A stretch of DNA of 64,000 nucleotides from Frankia sp. AgB32 (lineage in GTDB: Bacteria > Actinomycetota > Actinomycetes > Frankiales > Frankiaceae), in NCBI RefSeq assembly GCF_023243045.1, contig NZ_JALKFX010000028.1, positions 1 to 64,000 of the forward strand. Direction: 5' to 3'. Shown one piece after another: positions 17,299 to 27,659 of the stretch. The notes under the pieces were generated by a model. It ran no database searches. It was not told where the DNA came from and was given only the letters and a program-made list of their open reading frames with translations. How positions within the stretch are numbered: position 1 is the stretch's first letter; every line of letters begins with the position of its first letter. The translations under genes were made by a program, and so were the position numbers.

Positions 17299-18147
17299 AT
17301 GCTTCGTATTGCGGTTCCCAACAAGGGGGCGCTGTCCGCGGCCTCCAACCAGTTGCTTGCCGACGCCGGCTACGAGGCCCGGCGGGATGGCGCGGAGCTG
17401 GTGGTCAGTGATCTCGAGAACGACATCGAGTTCTTCTTCCTGCGACCGCGCGATATCGCCGTGTATGTCGGGTCGGGACGGCTCGATCTCGGGATCACCG
17501 GGCGTGATCTGCTGCTGGACAGCAGCGCCGCGGCGGAGGAGTTGCTGCCGCTCGGCTACGCTCACGCCACCTTCCGCTACGCGGCCCCGGAGGGCGAGTA
17601 CGCGGACGTCGCCGACCTGCACGGCAAACGGATCGCCACGTCGTTCCCCGCGCTGGTGCGGGCGGACCTCGCCGGTCGCGGGATCACGCCGGCCGGGGTC
17701 GTGACGCTGGACGGCGCGGTCGAGACGGCGGTTCGCCTCGGGGTCGCGGACGCGGTGGCCGACGTGGTCGAGACCGGCCGCACGCTGCGGGCCGCCGGGC
17801 TGGAACTGCTGGGCGAGCCGGTGCTGCGCTCCGAAGCGGTCGTCATCGCCAAGCGTGGTGCGGTGCTGTCGGTCGGGCACGAGCGGCTGCTGCGCCGGGT
17901 GCAGGGCGTTCTGGTGGCCCGCCGCTACGTGATGATGGACTACGACGTCCCGACGGCCGTGCTGGAGAAGGCGTGTTCGATCACGCCGGGCTACGAGTCG
18001 CCGACGATCTCTCCGCTCGCGCGGGAGGAGTGGGTCGCGGTGCGCGCGATGGTGCTCCGGGCGGACGTCAACCGGACGATGGACGACCTGTGGGACATCG
18101 GTGCCCGCGGCATCCTCGTGTCCGGCATTCAGGCCTGCCGGCTGTAG
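17299..18147 (+). CDS. hisG: ATP phosphoribosyltransferase (long form)
   Basis: First, committed step of histidine synthesis. 282 residues from the ATG at 17299; a GTG at 17293 adds two. The catalytic part opens LRIAVPNKGALSAASNQLL and holds GRLDLGITGRDLL and the PRPP-binding stretch LDGAVETAVRLGVADAVADVVETG. The last about 75 residues form the ACT-like regulatory domain of the long, HisZ-independent type (ISPLAREEWVAVRAMV), so feedback by histidine is expected. Partner hisE lies just upstream. The TAG stop is the first codon of a 15-bp tandem repeat. Confidence 0.96.
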   Translation: MLRIAVPNKGALSAASNQLLADAGYEARRDGAELVVSDLENDIEFFFLRPRDIAVYVGSGRLDLGITGRDLLLDSSAAAEELLPLGYAHATFRYAAPEGEYADVADLHGKRIATSFPALVRADLAGRGITPAGVVTLDGAVETAVRLGVADAVADVVETGRTLRAAGLELLGEPVLRSEAVVIAKRGAVLSVGHERLLRRVQGVLVARRYVMMDYDVPTAVLEKACSITPGYESPTISPLAREEWVAVRAMVLRADVNRTMDDLWDIGARGILVSGIQACRL

Positions 18148-18206
18148 TTCCAGCCGGGCGAGTTCCAGCCGGGCGAGTTCCAGCCGGGCGAGTTCCAGCC
18201 GGGCGG
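18147..18206. repeat. 15-bp tandem repeat starting at the hisG stop codon
   Basis: Four copies of GTTCCAGCCGGGCGA run from the last base of the hisG TAG; the last copy ends GG. Read in the hisG frame, each later unit has GAG where the first has the TAG stop. Confidence 0.9.
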
Positions 18207-18246
18207 CCCGCGTTCACCCTGCGTGCAGGGCAGGTCGCGGGCCGCC
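18202..18246. terminator. Bidirectional terminator-like hairpin between hisG and folE
   Basis: GGCGGCCCGCG at 18202-18212 pairs perfectly with CGCGGGCCGCC at 18236-18246. The loop holds a second small stem, CCCTG-CGTG-CAGGG. There is no U tract, as is usual in this GC range. It sits between the convergent ends of hisG and folE, so it can serve both. Confidence 0.7.
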
Positions 18247-18254
18247 GGGGGTCG

Positions 18255-19010
18255 TCAGCGGCCGCGGCCGCCGCCACGCAGGATCAGGGACATTCCCTCG
18301 CTACGGGTCGCGGTGCTGAGGAACTGGCCGCGAACCGCCGAGGTCACCGTGGTCGCCCCTGGCTTGCGGACACCGCGCATCGACATGCACAGGTGCTCCG
18401 CCTCGACGACGACCATCACCCCGCGGGGCTCGAGGACGTCGACGAGCGCGTCGGCGACCTGGGAGGTCAGCCGCTCCTGGACCTGCGGCCGGCGGGCGTA
18501 CAGGTCCACCAGCCGGGCCAGCTTCGACAGGCCGGTGATCTGACCCTTGTCGTTCGGGATGTAGGCGACGTGCGCCTGGCCGGAGAAGACGACCAGGTGG
18601 TGCTCACACAGCGACGAGAAGTCGATGTCCCGTACGAGCACCATCTCGTCGTGGCCCTCGTCGAAAACGGTGGTCAGGACCTCGCTCGGCTCACGGCCGA
18701 GTCCTTCCACCGCTTCCTGGTAGGCGCGGGCGACCCGGTCGGGCGTCTTGCGCAGGCCCTCCCGGTCCGGGTCCTCCCCGATGCCGATCAGCAGCTCACG
18801 GACGGCCCGGGCCACCCGCTCGTGGTCGAACGGGCGTACCTGCCGGGGGCGCGCCCGATCACGCTTCGCGGCCGCGGCCGCCGGACCGGCACCAGTAGCG
18901 GCGCCGGTAGCGGCGCCGGTGCCGGGGCCGCCGAAGCTGTCCGATGCCGTGCTGCCGGCGTCCATCCCCTCGTCCACCGAGGTGAACCCGTCGTGGGAGT
19001 CGGACGTCAA
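18255..19010 (-). CDS. folE: GTP cyclohydrolase I
   Basis: First step of folate synthesis: GTP to dihydroneopterin triphosphate, in a zinc-dependent homodecamer. 251 residues. Zinc ligands are seen as Cys135 and His138 ([11 protein letters not shown]) and Cys208 ([12 protein letters not shown]); [15 protein letters not shown] and [15 protein letters not shown] are also typical. The start is a TTG whose last two bases overlap the ftsH TGA (TTGA). The first 57 residues are a low-complexity Gly/Ala extension carrying a short internal repeat. The other fol genes that often follow ftsH-folE are absent: a convergent hisG follows. Confidence 0.96.
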   Translation of the reverse strand: MTSDSHDGFTSVDEGMDAGSTASDSFGGPGTGAATGAATGAGPAAAAAKRDRARPRQVRPFDHERVARAVRELLIGIGEDPDREGLRKTPDRVARAYQEAVEGLGREPSEVLTTVFDEGHDEMVLVRDIDFSSLCEHHLVVFSGQAHVAYIPNDKGQITGLSKLARLVDLYARRPQVQERLTSQVADALVDVLEPRGVMVVVEAEHLCMSMRGVRKPGATTVTSAVRGQFLSTATRSEGMSLILRGGGRGR

Positions 19011-21253
19011 CGGCGTCTCCTATCGTCGTCGTTCGGCCAGGGCGGGGCCCAGGGGTTGTGGATCTGTGGCCCGTCGGGCGGCGCCTCGCTGCCCGGAGCC
19101 CCCTGGCCATGGGGATAACCATGGCCGCCCGGACCGCCATTCCCGCTCGGCGGTCCGTAGCCACCCTGGCCGCCGTTCCCGCCGGGGCCGTAACCGCCCT
19201 GGCTGCCGTGCGGAGCGCCGGTGGGCTCGACACCGGACGTTCCCGGCGCACCGTTGCCCGCCGGGCCGACGCGGTCCCGGCCATTGCCATGGCCGGGACC
19301 GACGTTACCGGCGCTGCCGTGGCCGGGCTCCTTCACCAGGTCCGCGACGGCGGTGGGGACGAGGCCCAGCTCGGCCGGTGTCTGCACCGGTGGGCGGTCC
19401 GACGGGATGCGCCGGCCCACTCCGGTGTAAATACCGCGCACCGGGCGCTTCTCCACCGTCGCAAAGGTCTCCGCGACCTCGTCCTTGCTCAGCGTCTCCG
19501 TGTCCATCAGCCGCAGCACGAGGTTGTCGAGCACGTCGCGGTAGGTGACCAGCACCTCCCACGCCTCGTCGTGCGCCGACTCGATCAGGCGCCGAACCTC
19601 GACGTCGATCTCGCTGGCGACCTCCTCGGAGTAGTCGCGCTGATGCCCGACCTCCTTGCCGAGGAACACCTCGCTGTTCTCGGTGCCGAACTTGATCGCG
19701 CCGAGCTTGTCGCTCATCCCGTACTGGGTGATCATCGCCCGGGAGATCTGGGTGGCCTTCTCGATGTCGTCGCTGGCGCCTGTGGTCGGGTCGTGGAAGA
19801 CCAGCTCCTCGGCCGTGCGACCGCCGAGCAGGACGGCGAGCCGGTCCAGCATCTCCGAGCGGGTGGACAGGTACTTGTCCTCCAGCGGGAGCTGCATCGT
19901 GTAGCCGAGCGCGCGGCCCCGGGGCAGGATCGTGACCTTGTGCACCGGGTCCGCGTTCGGCAGCGCGTGGGCCACGAGTGCGTGCCCGCCCTCGTGGTAG
20001 GCGATGCGCTTCTTCTCCCGGTCGCTCATCGCGCGGGTCTTGCGCTCCGGACCGGCCATCACCCGGTCGATCGCCTCCTCCAACAGCGCGGAGGAGATGA
20101 ACTTCAGGTTCGACCGGGCGGCCAGCAGCGCGGCCTCGTTGAGCACGTTGGCCAGGTCGGCACCGGTGAAGCCGGGGGTCCGACGAGCGATGATCAGCAT
20201 GTCGGCGTCGGGGCCGATCGGCTTGCCCTTGGCGTGCACCCGCAGGATGGCCTCCCGGCCGAGCAGGTCGGGCCGGTCGACGACGATCTGCCGGTCGAAC
20301 CGACCGGGCCGCAGCAGCGCCGGGTCGAGGATGTCGGGCCGGTTCGTCGCGGCGATCAGGATAACGCCGCCCTTGACGTCGAACCCGTCCATCTCGACGA
20401 GGAGCTGGTTGAGGGTCTGCTCGCGCTCGTCGTGCCCACCGCCGAGGCCGGCGCCGCGGTGCCGGCCGACGGCGTCGATCTCGTCGACGAAGATGATCGC
20501 CGGTGCGTTCGCCTTGGCCTGCTCGAACAGGTCACGGACCCGGCTGGCGCCGACACCGACGAACATCTCGACGAAGTCGGAACCCGAGATCGAGTAGAAC
20601 GGCACCCCCGCCTCGCCGGCGACAGCCCGGGCGAGCAGGGTCTTGCCGGTTCCGGGCGGCCCGTAGAGCAGGACCCCCTTGGGGATCTTCGCGCCGATCG
20701 CCTGGAACTTGGCCGGGTTCTCCAGGAACTCCTTGATCTCCTGGAGCTCCTCGATGGCCTCGTCCGCGCCGGCCACGTCACCGAAGGTCGTCTTGGGCGT
20801 GTCCTTGCTCACGAGCTTCGCCTTGGACTTGCCGAAGTTCATGACGCGGTTGCCGCCGCCCTGCATCTGGTTCATGAAGAAGAACAGCAGGAGCACCACG
20901 AGCAGCACCGGCAGCAGGTTGAGCAGGAGGGAGACCAGGATGTTTCCGCGGTCGACCGAAACGTCGTACGGGACCCGACTGGTCCGCAGTTCATTGGCCA
21001 GATTGGCACCCTGCTGGGTGACGTAGGACGACGCGTACTTCCGGCCGTCCTTCGTCTGGATCTGGATGAGCTGCTTGGAGTCCTGGATCTTGGCCTTCGC
21101 CACCTTGCCATCGTCGATCTGTTGCTGGACGAAGTTCAGGTCGCGTTTGGCGTACTCACTGGGACCCGACAAGACGCCCGTCGTGAGGATGATCACGAAC
21201 AGGACCAGGAGCAGTAGTGGCACCCAGCCGCGGAAGATTCTTCTTGGAGTCAT
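19007..21253 (-). CDS. ftsH: ATP-dependent zinc metalloprotease FtsH
   Basis: 748 residues, membrane-anchored AAA protease that degrades misfolded or regulatory proteins. Two membrane segments at about 11-30 and 105-127 flank the extracytoplasmic domain. Walker A is at 198-205 (GPPGTGKT), Walker B near 252-260 (AIIFVDEID), followed by the GRFDRQ arginine-finger motif, and the zinc site HEGGH is at 420-424. The C-terminal 110 residues are a Gly/Pro/His-rich tail, longer than in E. coli. It sits between tilS-hpt and folE, as in many actinobacteria. Confidence 0.97.
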   Translation of the reverse strand: MTPRRIFRGWVPLLLLVLFVIILTTGVLSGPSEYAKRDLNFVQQQIDDGKVAKAKIQDSKQLIQIQTKDGRKYASSYVTQQGANLANELRTSRVPYDVSVDRGNILVSLLLNLLPVLLVVLLLFFFMNQMQGGGNRVMNFGKSKAKLVSKDTPKTTFGDVAGADEAIEELQEIKEFLENPAKFQAIGAKIPKGVLLYGPPGTGKTLLARAVAGEAGVPFYSISGSDFVEMFVGVGASRVRDLFEQAKANAPAIIFVDEIDAVGRHRGAGLGGGHDEREQTLNQLLVEMDGFDVKGGVILIAATNRPDILDPALLRPGRFDRQIVVDRPDLLGREAILRVHAKGKPIGPDADMLIIARRTPGFTGADLANVLNEAALLAARSNLKFISSALLEEAIDRVMAGPERKTRAMSDREKKRIAYHEGGHALVAHALPNADPVHKVTILPRGRALGYTMQLPLEDKYLSTRSEMLDRLAVLLGGRTAEELVFHDPTTGASDDIEKATQISRAMITQYGMSDKLGAIKFGTENSEVFLGKEVGHQRDYSEEVASEIDVEVRRLIESAHDEAWEVLVTYRDVLDNLVLRLMDTETLSKDEVAETFATVEKRPVRGIYTGVGRRIPSDRPPVQTPAELGLVPTAVADLVKEPGHGSAGNVGPGHGNGRDRVGPAGNGAPGTSGVEPTGAPHGSQGGYGPGGNGGQGGYGPPSGNGGPGGHGYPHGQGAPGSEAPPDGPQIHNPWAPPWPNDDDRRRR

Positions 21254-21481
21254 CTGTCTGGAGCGCCGGACACGAGCGCTCCACCCTCCTGACGTGTGTA
21301 CTGCCCTCGATCGGGATTCCCTTGTGCCGAGGGTACCGCCGGTGCGCGTGTCTCACCGCGCGCACATCCGACCAACGGATCGGCGGCCTGTGCTGTTCCG
21401 ACCGGGGCGCACGGGGATCCACCGGGGTGCATCCAGGTTGGTGGCCCGCCCGGTTCGCCCGGTCCGCGCCCGCTCGGCCGG

Positions 21482-23248
21482 TCAGCCGCGAGCACCGCGC
21501 TCGATCGCCGCCGCCGTCAGCGTGCCGACGAACGGGAGAGTGCGATAATACTCTGAGTAATCAAGGCCATACCCCACGACAAAAGCGCTGGGAATATCAA
21601 AGCCGACATAGCGGACATCGATGTCCACGGTGAGCGCTTCCGGCTTGCGGAACAGCGCCAGCACCTCCAGCGAGGCGGGTCCCCGGGAGCGCAGGTTCTT
21701 CAGCAGCCAGGACAAGGTCAGGCCGGAATCGATGATGTCCTCGACGACGAGCACGTCCCGACCTTCGATGGACCGGTCAAGGTCCTTGAGGATGCGCACC
21801 ACGCCTGAGGACGATGTCGACGACCCGTACGACGACACTGCCATGAACTCCATGGTCAGTGGCACCTGCAGGGCCCGGGAGAGGTCGGCCATCACCATCA
21901 CGGCGCCCTTGAGCACGCCGACGAGCAGAATCTCCCGGCCGGCGTAGTCCGCGTCGACCCGTGTCGCGAGCTCGACGATTTTCGCGGCGATCTCGTCGGC
22001 GGATACCAGGACCTCGTCGATGTCGGGATGAGGGCTGGTCGCCGGCGCGTCGTCGCGTGGGCTGCCGGCGTCGGGCGTCGTCGTCGCGGCCTGACTCACC
22101 TGGTCGTCCTCCTCCGTGTACGCCGACGGGGTGCTGCCCGGTCCCCGGCCGGCCGATCCGACCGGTGACCGCGTCGCGACCACCGGTCCGGTCAGTGTGA
22201 TCTGGTCGGCCCAGCGGCGCGCGAGCACGCCCGACGGCAACGGGACCGGTTTCTGGCCGCGCCACCGGGTCACGAGCTCCTCCACCGCCCAGATGTGCTC
22301 GGCGAGCAGGGCCGACGGGGATGATCCGACGTCGACGGCGGCGCGGCGCAGCACCCGCCCACGCACGGCGGCGGGCATGGCGGCCAGTTCCCCGACCTCG
22401 AAGCGGACCTCGGCGCCAGCCGGGCCGGCGGACCCGGCGGCAGTGGTGGCAGTGGTGGCGAACGTGGCAGTGGTGGCGAACGTGGCGGCGGCGGTGGAGT
22501 CCAGCGCGTCCGCGTCGGCCCGCAGCAGGGTGGCGCCCCGGGCCAGCGATTCGGCGATGCCCGGGCCGAGCTCGGCTTCCAGCAGCGGCAGCACACTGTG
22601 CCGCACCCGCGCCCGCGCGAAGGCGCGGTCGGCGTTGGTCGGGTCGTCCCACACCGCGAGTCGCTGCGCGCCGCAGGCGGCGCGGGTGTCGGTGCGGCGA
22701 AGGCCGAGCAGCGGCCGGCGCAGCAGGCCGTCGCGGGGGCGCATGCCGCCGAGCGACCGGGCCCCCGCACCGCGGGCGAGCCGCAGCAGCACGGTCTCCG
22801 CCTGGTCGTCCAGGGTGTGTCCGAGCAGCACGGCGCGGGCACCCAACCGGTCCGCCGCGGCGAAGAGCGCGGTGCGGCGGGCCTCCCGGGCGGCGCCCTC
22901 CGAACGCGGGGTGTGCGCGGACAGCACCTCGACCGGCCGGAGCTCCAGCTCCCGGCCGAGGTCCGCGACGCCGTGCGCGCGAGTCGTGGAGTTCTCGTCC
23001 CAACCGTGATCGACGACGAGCAGACCGGCGCGCAGTGCCCGCCGGGGGGCGACAAACGCGAGCGCCGCGGCCAGTGCCAGCGAGTCGGGCCCGCCGGAGC
23101 AGGCGACGAGGACCAGTTCATCCGGGTCGAGATCGGCGATGGCGGAGCGGACCGCCAGCCGCACGGCGGCCACCGCGGGAATCGGACCCCGGCTCGGGCG
23201 GTCGCGCGGCGGACCATCGGGATGATCGCCGGTGAGCGTGGAGATCAC
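21482..23248 (-). CDS. tilS-hpt: Fused tRNA(Ile)-lysidine synthetase / hypoxanthine phosphoribosyltransferase
   Basis: 588 residues in one open frame. The N-terminal TilS part has the PP-loop SGGPDS at 51-56, [29 protein letters not shown] and WDDPTN; it converts the C34 wobble base of tRNA-Ile(CAU) to lysidine. The C-terminal Hpt part (from about 410) has [14 protein letters not shown] and the PRPP motif [11 protein letters not shown] at about 502-512, and makes IMP/GMP in purine salvage. No stop separates the two. An internal GTG (residue 384) preceded by GGAGGAGG could start free Hpt. An in-frame Ala-Thr-Phe repeat lies near 260. Such fusions are known in Listeria; in most actinobacteria the genes are adjacent but separate. 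Confidence 0.9.
   Translation of the reverse strand: MISTLTGDHPDGPPRDRPSRGPIPAVAAVRLAVRSAIADLDPDELVLVACSGGPDSLALAAALAFVAPRRALRAGLLVVDHGWDENSTTRAHGVADLGRELELRPVEVLSAHTPRSEGAAREARRTALFAAADRLGARAVLLGHTLDDQAETVLLRLARGAGARSLGGMRPRDGLLRRPLLGLRRTDTRAACGAQRLAVWDDPTNADRAFARARVRHSVLPLLEAELGPGIAESLARGATLLRADADALDSTAAATFATTATFATTATTAAGSAGPAGAEVRFEVGELAAMPAAVRGRVLRRAAVDVGSSPSALLAEHIWAVEELVTRWRGQKPVPLPSGVLARRWADQITLTGPVVATRSPVGSAGRGPGSTPSAYTEEDDQVSQAATTTPDAGSPRDDAPATSPHPDIDEVLVSADEIAAKIVELATRVDADYAGREILLVGVLKGAVMVMADLSRALQVPLTMEFMAVSSYGSSTSSSGVVRILKDLDRSIEGRDVLVVEDIIDSGLTLSWLLKNLRSRGPASLEVLALFRKPEALTVDIDVRYVGFDIPSAFVVGYGLDYSEYYRTLPFVGTLTAAAIERGARG
22097..22115 (-). promoter_or_regulatory. Internal ribosome site and GTG start for hpt inside the fusion
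   Basis: On the minus strand GGAGGAGG (22115-22108) lies eight bases before a GTG (22099-22097) that begins [10 protein letters not shown], just ahead of the Hpt domain. It is among the strongest ribosome sites in the window, so a separate 205-residue Hpt may be made as well as the fusion. Confidence 0.65.
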
Positions 23249-23297
23249 CGGGGCGGCCGGACCGTGGAGACGCCGACGACTCCGCGGGCCATGCCGG

Positions 23298-24419
23298 TCA
23301 CGCCGAGATCGACGGACGACTGCCCAGGACGCGCTGCATCCACGCGGTCGGGTCGGTCAGCTCGGCCCGGGTCGGCAGCGTCGCCGGCGACTCCCACACC
23401 GTGTTGAAGCCGCCCACGCCCGCCTCGGCGACGACGGCCCGCACGAACGCGCCGCCCTGGCGGTACTGCTGAAGCTTCAGGTCCAGGCCGAGCAGGCGCC
23501 GGATGAACCTGTCCACCGGCGAGCCGCCGTCGCGCCGGCCCTCGAACTTCGACCGGATGTTGGCGACGGTCGGCACGACCCGGGGGCCCACGGCGTCCAT
23601 CACCTGGTCCGCGTGGCCCTCCAGCAACGTCATGATCGCCTGGAGTCGGTCGAGCACGGCTCGCTGTGCCGGTGTCTGCAGCGCCTCGACGACACTCGGG
23701 CTGTCCGGCCCGCGGTCGAACACCGCTCCGCGCAGGGCCGCCACCGCCGAGCGCACCCGGTCGGCGAGCACATCCGGATCGAGGTCGGTGGCCTCGATGA
23801 ACGCGGTGATCTCGGATTCGAGGTGGGCTCGCAGCCACGGCACGGCGGTGAACTGGCTGCGGTGGGTCTGCTCGTGCAGGCACACCCACATCCGGAAGTC
23901 CCGCGGCACGACGCCCATCGTGGCCTCGGCGTGGGCGATGTTGGGCGCCACGAGGCTGAGCCGGCCGACCGCTGCCGCCGCGTCGGCGTCCAGCGACTTC
24001 GCCTGAGCGTCCAGATACTCCTCGGGCGGAAGGAAGATCTCGAACTGGCCGAGCACCTTGCCGGCGAGGTACGCCAGCGCCGTGCCGAGCTGGACTCCGG
24101 TGACCCGTCGCCCGACGGCGGCCGAGAACCTGCTGCGCTGTTGCTCGGAGAGCTTGCTGAGCAACGGGGTGGTCAGCACGCGCAGGCCCGCCACGTTCGA
24201 GCGCACCCACTCGGGCCGGTCCACCACGTTGATCGGGGTCGGCGCGCCGGCCGGCGTGAGGTGGGTGTAGTCCTCGACGTGCCGCTCGGCTTCCACCGCG
24301 AGACGACGCAGCTCGGCGACGACCTCGGCGGCCTGCTCACGGCTGATCTGCGGGCCGGGGCGGACCAGCTTCTTCGCCGTCGTCACGGCGAGTTCCCAGT
24401 CGACCAGCTCGGCATCCAC
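23298..24419 (-). CDS. Zinc-dependent metalloprotease-like protein (DUF2342 family)
   Basis: 373 residues from a GTG at 24419; the frame is open to an ATG at 24539. It belongs to the DUF2342 family (Rv3626c-like, sometimes labelled F420-biosynthesis-associated). The HEQTH motif lies within [14 protein letters not shown], with [12 protein letters not shown] and the early [17 protein letters not shown] also typical. A second part has [18 protein letters not shown]. Biochemical role not established; the zinc-protease label rests on HExxH. Between dacB and tilS-hpt, as in mycobacteria. Confidence 0.88.
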   Translation of the reverse strand: MDAELVDWELAVTTAKKLVRPGPQISREQAAEVVAELRRLAVEAERHVEDYTHLTPAGAPTPINVVDRPEWVRSNVAGLRVLTTPLLSKLSEQQRSRFSAAVGRRVTGVQLGTALAYLAGKVLGQFEIFLPPEEYLDAQAKSLDADAAAAVGRLSLVAPNIAHAEATMGVVPRDFRMWVCLHEQTHRSQFTAVPWLRAHLESEITAFIEATDLDPDVLADRVRSAVAALRGAVFDRGPDSPSVVEALQTPAQRAVLDRLQAIMTLLEGHADQVMDAVGPRVVPTVANIRSKFEGRRDGGSPVDRFIRRLLGLDLKLQQYRQGGAFVRAVVAEAGVGGFNTVWESPATLPTRAELTDPTAWMQRVLGSRPSISA

Positions 24420-24590
24420 GAATCCGAGCGTACCGGGCTGGACCCAGGTCTGCCCCCCGCGTCGTGGATGCCGGTCCGGGCTGGTGTATCGAACACCTGG
24501 CGGGGACGGCGTGTCCGGCCGGCGCGGCACGGTCGGCATGGACCGCGCGGGCTGGTTCCACAGGCTGGTTCGGTGCCGGTGCGGCGGAGA

Positions 24591-26009
24591 TCAGCGGGCC
24601 GGCGCGGGCGAGCCGGCCGCTCGCGCCGGCGCCTGGCAGCCGCAGCCGGCGAGGGCGGTGGCGATCCGGTCCAGCGCGGTCTTGGTCCCGCCGGCCTCCT
24701 CGGCCGGGGAGAGGAACGCGAACAGCAGCAGCCGGCCGTCGGCGTCCACGACCTGGCCGGCGAGGCTGCTGACGTTGCGCAGAGTGCCGGTTTTCGCCCG
24801 TACCTCGCCGGCCCCCGCCGCGGTGTCGCCGGAGCCGAACCGGTCGCCGAGGGTCCCGGAGAAACCGGCCACGGGCAGCCCGGTGAGCAGATCGCGCAGC
24901 GCGGGGCGGACGGGGAGGACGGCCGCCCGCAGCAGCGCGACGAGGGTCGCGGGCTCGATCAGGTCGCCTGTGGACAGTCCGCTGACGTCGTACAGGGTCG
25001 CCCCCGCCGTGGGCAGGCCCAGCTCGGTGAGGGTGCCGGTCACGGCGCGGACCGCCCCGGCGAACGACGCGGGCAGACCGCGGTGGCGAGCGAGCAGCCG
25101 GCCCAGGCTTTCGGCCAGATCGTTGTCCGACTCCGACAGCATCTTCCCGACGAGGACCCGGACCGGCGGGCTGTCCACGGCGGCGAGCTGGTGGGCCGAC
25201 GGCTCGGCCCGCCCCGTGCCGACCGAGCCGACGTGGATCCCCGCCGCCGTGAGCGCCCCGGCGAACGCGGCCGTCGCCGCCGCCGGCGGATCGGCGGCGC
25301 GCGGTCCCGTGGCACCGGGAGCCGGGCGTCCCGCGTCCAGCTCGAGCGCGGACACCGGTGCGACGTCGCCGTCGGTCACGTAGTTGTCGCGCCAGCCGGG
25401 CGCCCGGTCAGGGCCCGCGAACAGCGACGCGTCGCCGACCACCCGGCTGACGGAGGTGATGCCCGCGGCGCGGACCTGGGTGACGAGGTCCGCGAGCCGG
25501 GCGAGCGTCGGGTAGTCGTCGGACGCTGGGGAGGCGGTGAGCGTCGGATCGCCGGCACCGACCAGCCACAGGGTGCCGCCCGGCGCCGTCGCGGCGCCGC
25601 CGGCGGGCGGGCTGTAGACCACCGACGTCCGCAGCCGGGTGTCGGGAAACGTGGCGAGGGCCGCCGTGGCGACCGCGGTCTTGAGCGTGGAGGCCGGGGT
25701 GGCCGGCGTCCGTCCCCGGACGTCGAGCAGCACCTTCCCGGTCAGCGCGTCGACGACGAACGCGGCCGGCCCGGCCAGGACGGGGTCCCTGAGCGGACCG
25801 GCGAGCCGGGCGGTGAGAGCCGTGGGGCTGGGTGTGGGCGCCGCGGGATCGAGGCCCGTGAGGATCGTGCGGGCGCTGGTGGGCGCCCCGGCGCCCAGCG
25901 CGGCGGCCGGGCGACCGGCGGCGGGGCCCGCGGCCAGGGAACCGGCGAGCAGGGCGCCGGCGAGCGCGGTCAGCGCACCTGTCCGGGCGACCGGCGCGGG
26001 TGAGGTCAC
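24591..26009 (-). CDS. dacB: D-alanyl-D-alanine carboxypeptidase/endopeptidase (PBP4-type)
   Basis: 472 residues from a GTG at 26009; a TTG at 26027 is an alternative. A signal peptide is clear (TGALTALAGALLAGSLAAG), so it acts outside the membrane, trimming or cutting peptidoglycan cross-links. Class C penicillin-binding motifs: SxxK at 107-110 (PASTLKT), SxN in LSESDNDLAES, and KTG in RAKTGTLRNVSS. An insert domain lies between the first two motifs (LWLVGAGDPTLT, WRDNYVTDGDVAPVSALE). Rv3627c-like, in syntenic position beside ppa. Confidence 0.94.
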   Translation of the reverse strand: MTSPAPVARTGALTALAGALLAGSLAAGPAAGRPAAALGAGAPTSARTILTGLDPAAPTPSPTALTARLAGPLRDPVLAGPAAFVVDALTGKVLLDVRGRTPATPASTLKTAVATAALATFPDTRLRTSVVYSPPAGGAATAPGGTLWLVGAGDPTLTASPASDDYPTLARLADLVTQVRAAGITSVSRVVGDASLFAGPDRAPGWRDNYVTDGDVAPVSALELDAGRPAPGATGPRAADPPAAATAAFAGALTAAGIHVGSVGTGRAEPSAHQLAAVDSPPVRVLVGKMLSESDNDLAESLGRLLARHRGLPASFAGAVRAVTGTLTELGLPTAGATLYDVSGLSTGDLIEPATLVALLRAAVLPVRPALRDLLTGLPVAGFSGTLGDRFGSGDTAAGAGEVRAKTGTLRNVSSLAGQVVDADGRLLLFAFLSPAEEAGGTKTALDRIATALAGCGCQAPARAAGSPAPAR

Positions 26010-26576
26010 TCGCCGGACACTACGCAAGCCGTGCCGCCTGCGGGGTCACGTGGCCCGGCTGCGTGGCCGTTGCCGCCGTTCGGCCGGTGCGGGCCGGAGT
26101 GCGGGCCGACGTCCGCGGTGGCGGTCACCGGTCGGGGTGTGTCACCGTATGGCACGAGGTGCCAGCCCGGCGGTGCTCCGCGAGGACTGTCACCGGACTG
26201 CCTGCCGTGGACTCGGCAGACCAGGACAGAAGCGCCCGGTGGCGCGGCCGGAGGCGGGGGAGTCGATGCCGTGCCCGGCGGGCACCGGCCAGAACCATCC
26301 GGTTGGGCGAACCGTGCGGCATCGCGTTGTGGCGATGCCGACCGGGTGGCTCGGGCGGGGGGTGGCGTCCGCGAGACTGGGAGGGGTAGCGGTCGTCATG
26401 CGCGGTACCCGTCCGGGTACCGCCGGGGCCGTGGCGCGTAACCGGCGCGGGCTACCCACGCCCGGCCGCCCGCGCGAACGGCGGCCGGCCAGCGCCGGCG
26501 GCCGGGAGCGGCGCACACGTGGCAGCCGCCCGGAACGGACCGGGCGGGCCTGAGCATGAAGGAGACAGGGAGCGGA
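26010..26576. other. Divergent intergenic region between dacB and ppa
   Basis: No gene supported. It should hold the promoters of both divergent genes. The only strong structure is the inverted repeat at 26402-26423. Confidence 0.45.
26402..26423. promoter_or_regulatory. Inverted repeat GCGGTACCC-GTCC-GGGTACCGC
   Basis: Perfect 9-bp arms around a 4-bp centre, 154 bp upstream of the ppa GTG and 390 bp from dacB. It could be an operator or a transcript hairpin in the ppa leader. No regulator can be named. Confidence 0.4.
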
Positions 26577-27113
26577 GTGGACCTTGAGTTCGATGTGACC
26601 ATCGAGATCCCCAAGGGGCAGCGCAACAAGTACGAGATGGATCACCACACCGGGCGTATCCGGCTTGACCGGATGCTGTTCACCTCCACCCACTACCCCT
26701 CGGACTACGGCTTCATCGAGGGGACTCTCGGGCGGGACGGTGATCCACTGGACGCGCTGGTCCTGCTGGAGGAGCCGACCTTCCCCGGCTGTCTCGTGCG
26801 CTGCCGGACGATCGGCATGTTCGAGATGACCGACGAGAAGGGCCCGGACGACAAGGTGCTGTGCGTCCCGGTGGCGGACGTCCGCCAGGAGCACCTGCGG
26901 GACCTGCGGCACCTGCCGGAGTTCGACCGTCTGGAGATCCAGCACTTCTTCGAGGTCTACAAGGATCTGGAGCCCGGCAAGTCGGTCGAGGGCGCCTCCT
27001 GGGTGGACCGCAAGGAGGCCGAGCGGGAGATCCTCGCCTCGATCAAGCGGCTGCGCGACGCCGAGGCACAGGAGTCCGGCGAGCACGAGGAGGCCGAGCC
27101 GAAGTCCGCGTGA
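26577..27113 (+). CDS. ppa: Inorganic pyrophosphatase
   Basis: 178 residues from the GTG at 26577, which gives the usual family N-terminus ([19 protein letters not shown]); an ATG at 26556 would add seven residues. The family I soluble pyrophosphatase is shown by [19 protein letters not shown] and the metal-binding [13 protein letters not shown]. It hydrolyses PPi from biosynthesis in the cytoplasm. A membrane H+-pyrophosphatase (hppA) is also in the window, so the organism has both soluble and energy-conserving PPi hydrolysis. Confidence 0.96.
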   Translation: MDLEFDVTIEIPKGQRNKYEMDHHTGRIRLDRMLFTSTHYPSDYGFIEGTLGRDGDPLDALVLLEEPTFPGCLVRCRTIGMFEMTDEKGPDDKVLCVPVADVRQEHLRDLRHLPEFDRLEIQHFFEVYKDLEPGKSVEGASWVDRKEAEREILASIKRLRDAEAQESGEHEEAEPKSA

Positions 27114-27270
27114 CCGGCCGACCCGCACGACGGCGACGCCTCTTCATGCACCGGCCCGGACGGGTCGCGTGGATGGAGAGGCGAACGTCGCTTCTGGCGG
27201 TGCTCTGTGCTCCGGGACGGCGACGGCCGCGGGTCTGTCGGCGGACCATGATTGCCGGGGAGCGCGGGCC

Positions 27271-27350
27271 GGCGACGGGAATCGAACCGCCGATGTACGC
27301 CAACGGGGTCACGACACCTCTGCCGAATGATCGCGCACCGCTAGCTCACC
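27271..27350 (-). other. tRNA-like relic
   Basis: Minus-strand GGTTCGATTCCCGTCGCC (ends at 27271) looks like the TPsiC arm and 3' acceptor strand of a tRNA, and GTGAGCTAG plus TTCGGCAGAGG upstream resemble a D arm. The 5' half of the T stem does not pair with CCGTC and no acceptor or anticodon stem can be closed, so it is probably a decayed tRNA or an attachment-site remnant, not a working gene. Confidence 0.3.
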
Positions 27351-27580
27351 CGGGCTGCCCGGCAACCCCCAGGACCGTCCTGGTCCAGGATCGGAACAGT
27401 GTGCTCGCGGGCGGGCTTGTGGCCGGGCTCGGGCTCCTGAGCGGGTTCTGAGGCGGGTTCGGGGGCGGGCCCTTGGGCCGGCTCGCGATCGGGCTCCTGG
27501 GCGGGGTGGTCGGGCTCGTGGGCGGCCTCGCGTACGGGCTCGGAAGCGGACGCAACTCGGCCCGGGGACGTCTGTGGCAC
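27341..27580 (-). CDS. Doubtful small Pro/Glu-rich ORF
   Basis: 79 codons from a GTG at 27580, made of repeated Glu-Pro units (EPDREPAQGPAPEPASEPAQ). Third-position GC is high, but there is no Shine-Dalgarno and its end runs into the tRNA-like relic. It may be a repeat-derived open frame only. Confidence 0.2.
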   Translation of the reverse strand: MPQTSPGRVASASEPVREAAHEPDHPAQEPDREPAQGPAPEPASEPAQEPEPGHKPAREHTVPILDQDGPGGCRAARVS

Positions 27581-27659
27581 TTAGTTGAGGACTCGGACCG
27601 GTGCGCTACTCCAGCGTGATCGCTGCTAGTTTGGTCCGGCCCTGGTCAGACGGGGTGTG

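Larger units (their letters stand above)
27114..27659. other. Intergenic region between ppa and tRNA-Thr
   Basis: It contains a tRNA-like relic (27271-27350), a low-complexity GGGCTC-rich stretch (about 27400-27550) that reads as a Pro/Glu-rich frame on the minus strand, and the 3' flank of the tRNA-Thr gene. Nothing else is recognised. Confidence 0.45.

Noticed and set aside
19058-21217. 719-codon frame antisense to ftsH
   Set aside because: Exact complement-phase shadow of ftsH, rich in His, Val, Asp and Gln; no independent evidence.
27271-27350. A second functional tRNA gene
   Set aside because: The T stem and acceptor stem cannot be paired; kept only as a relic.
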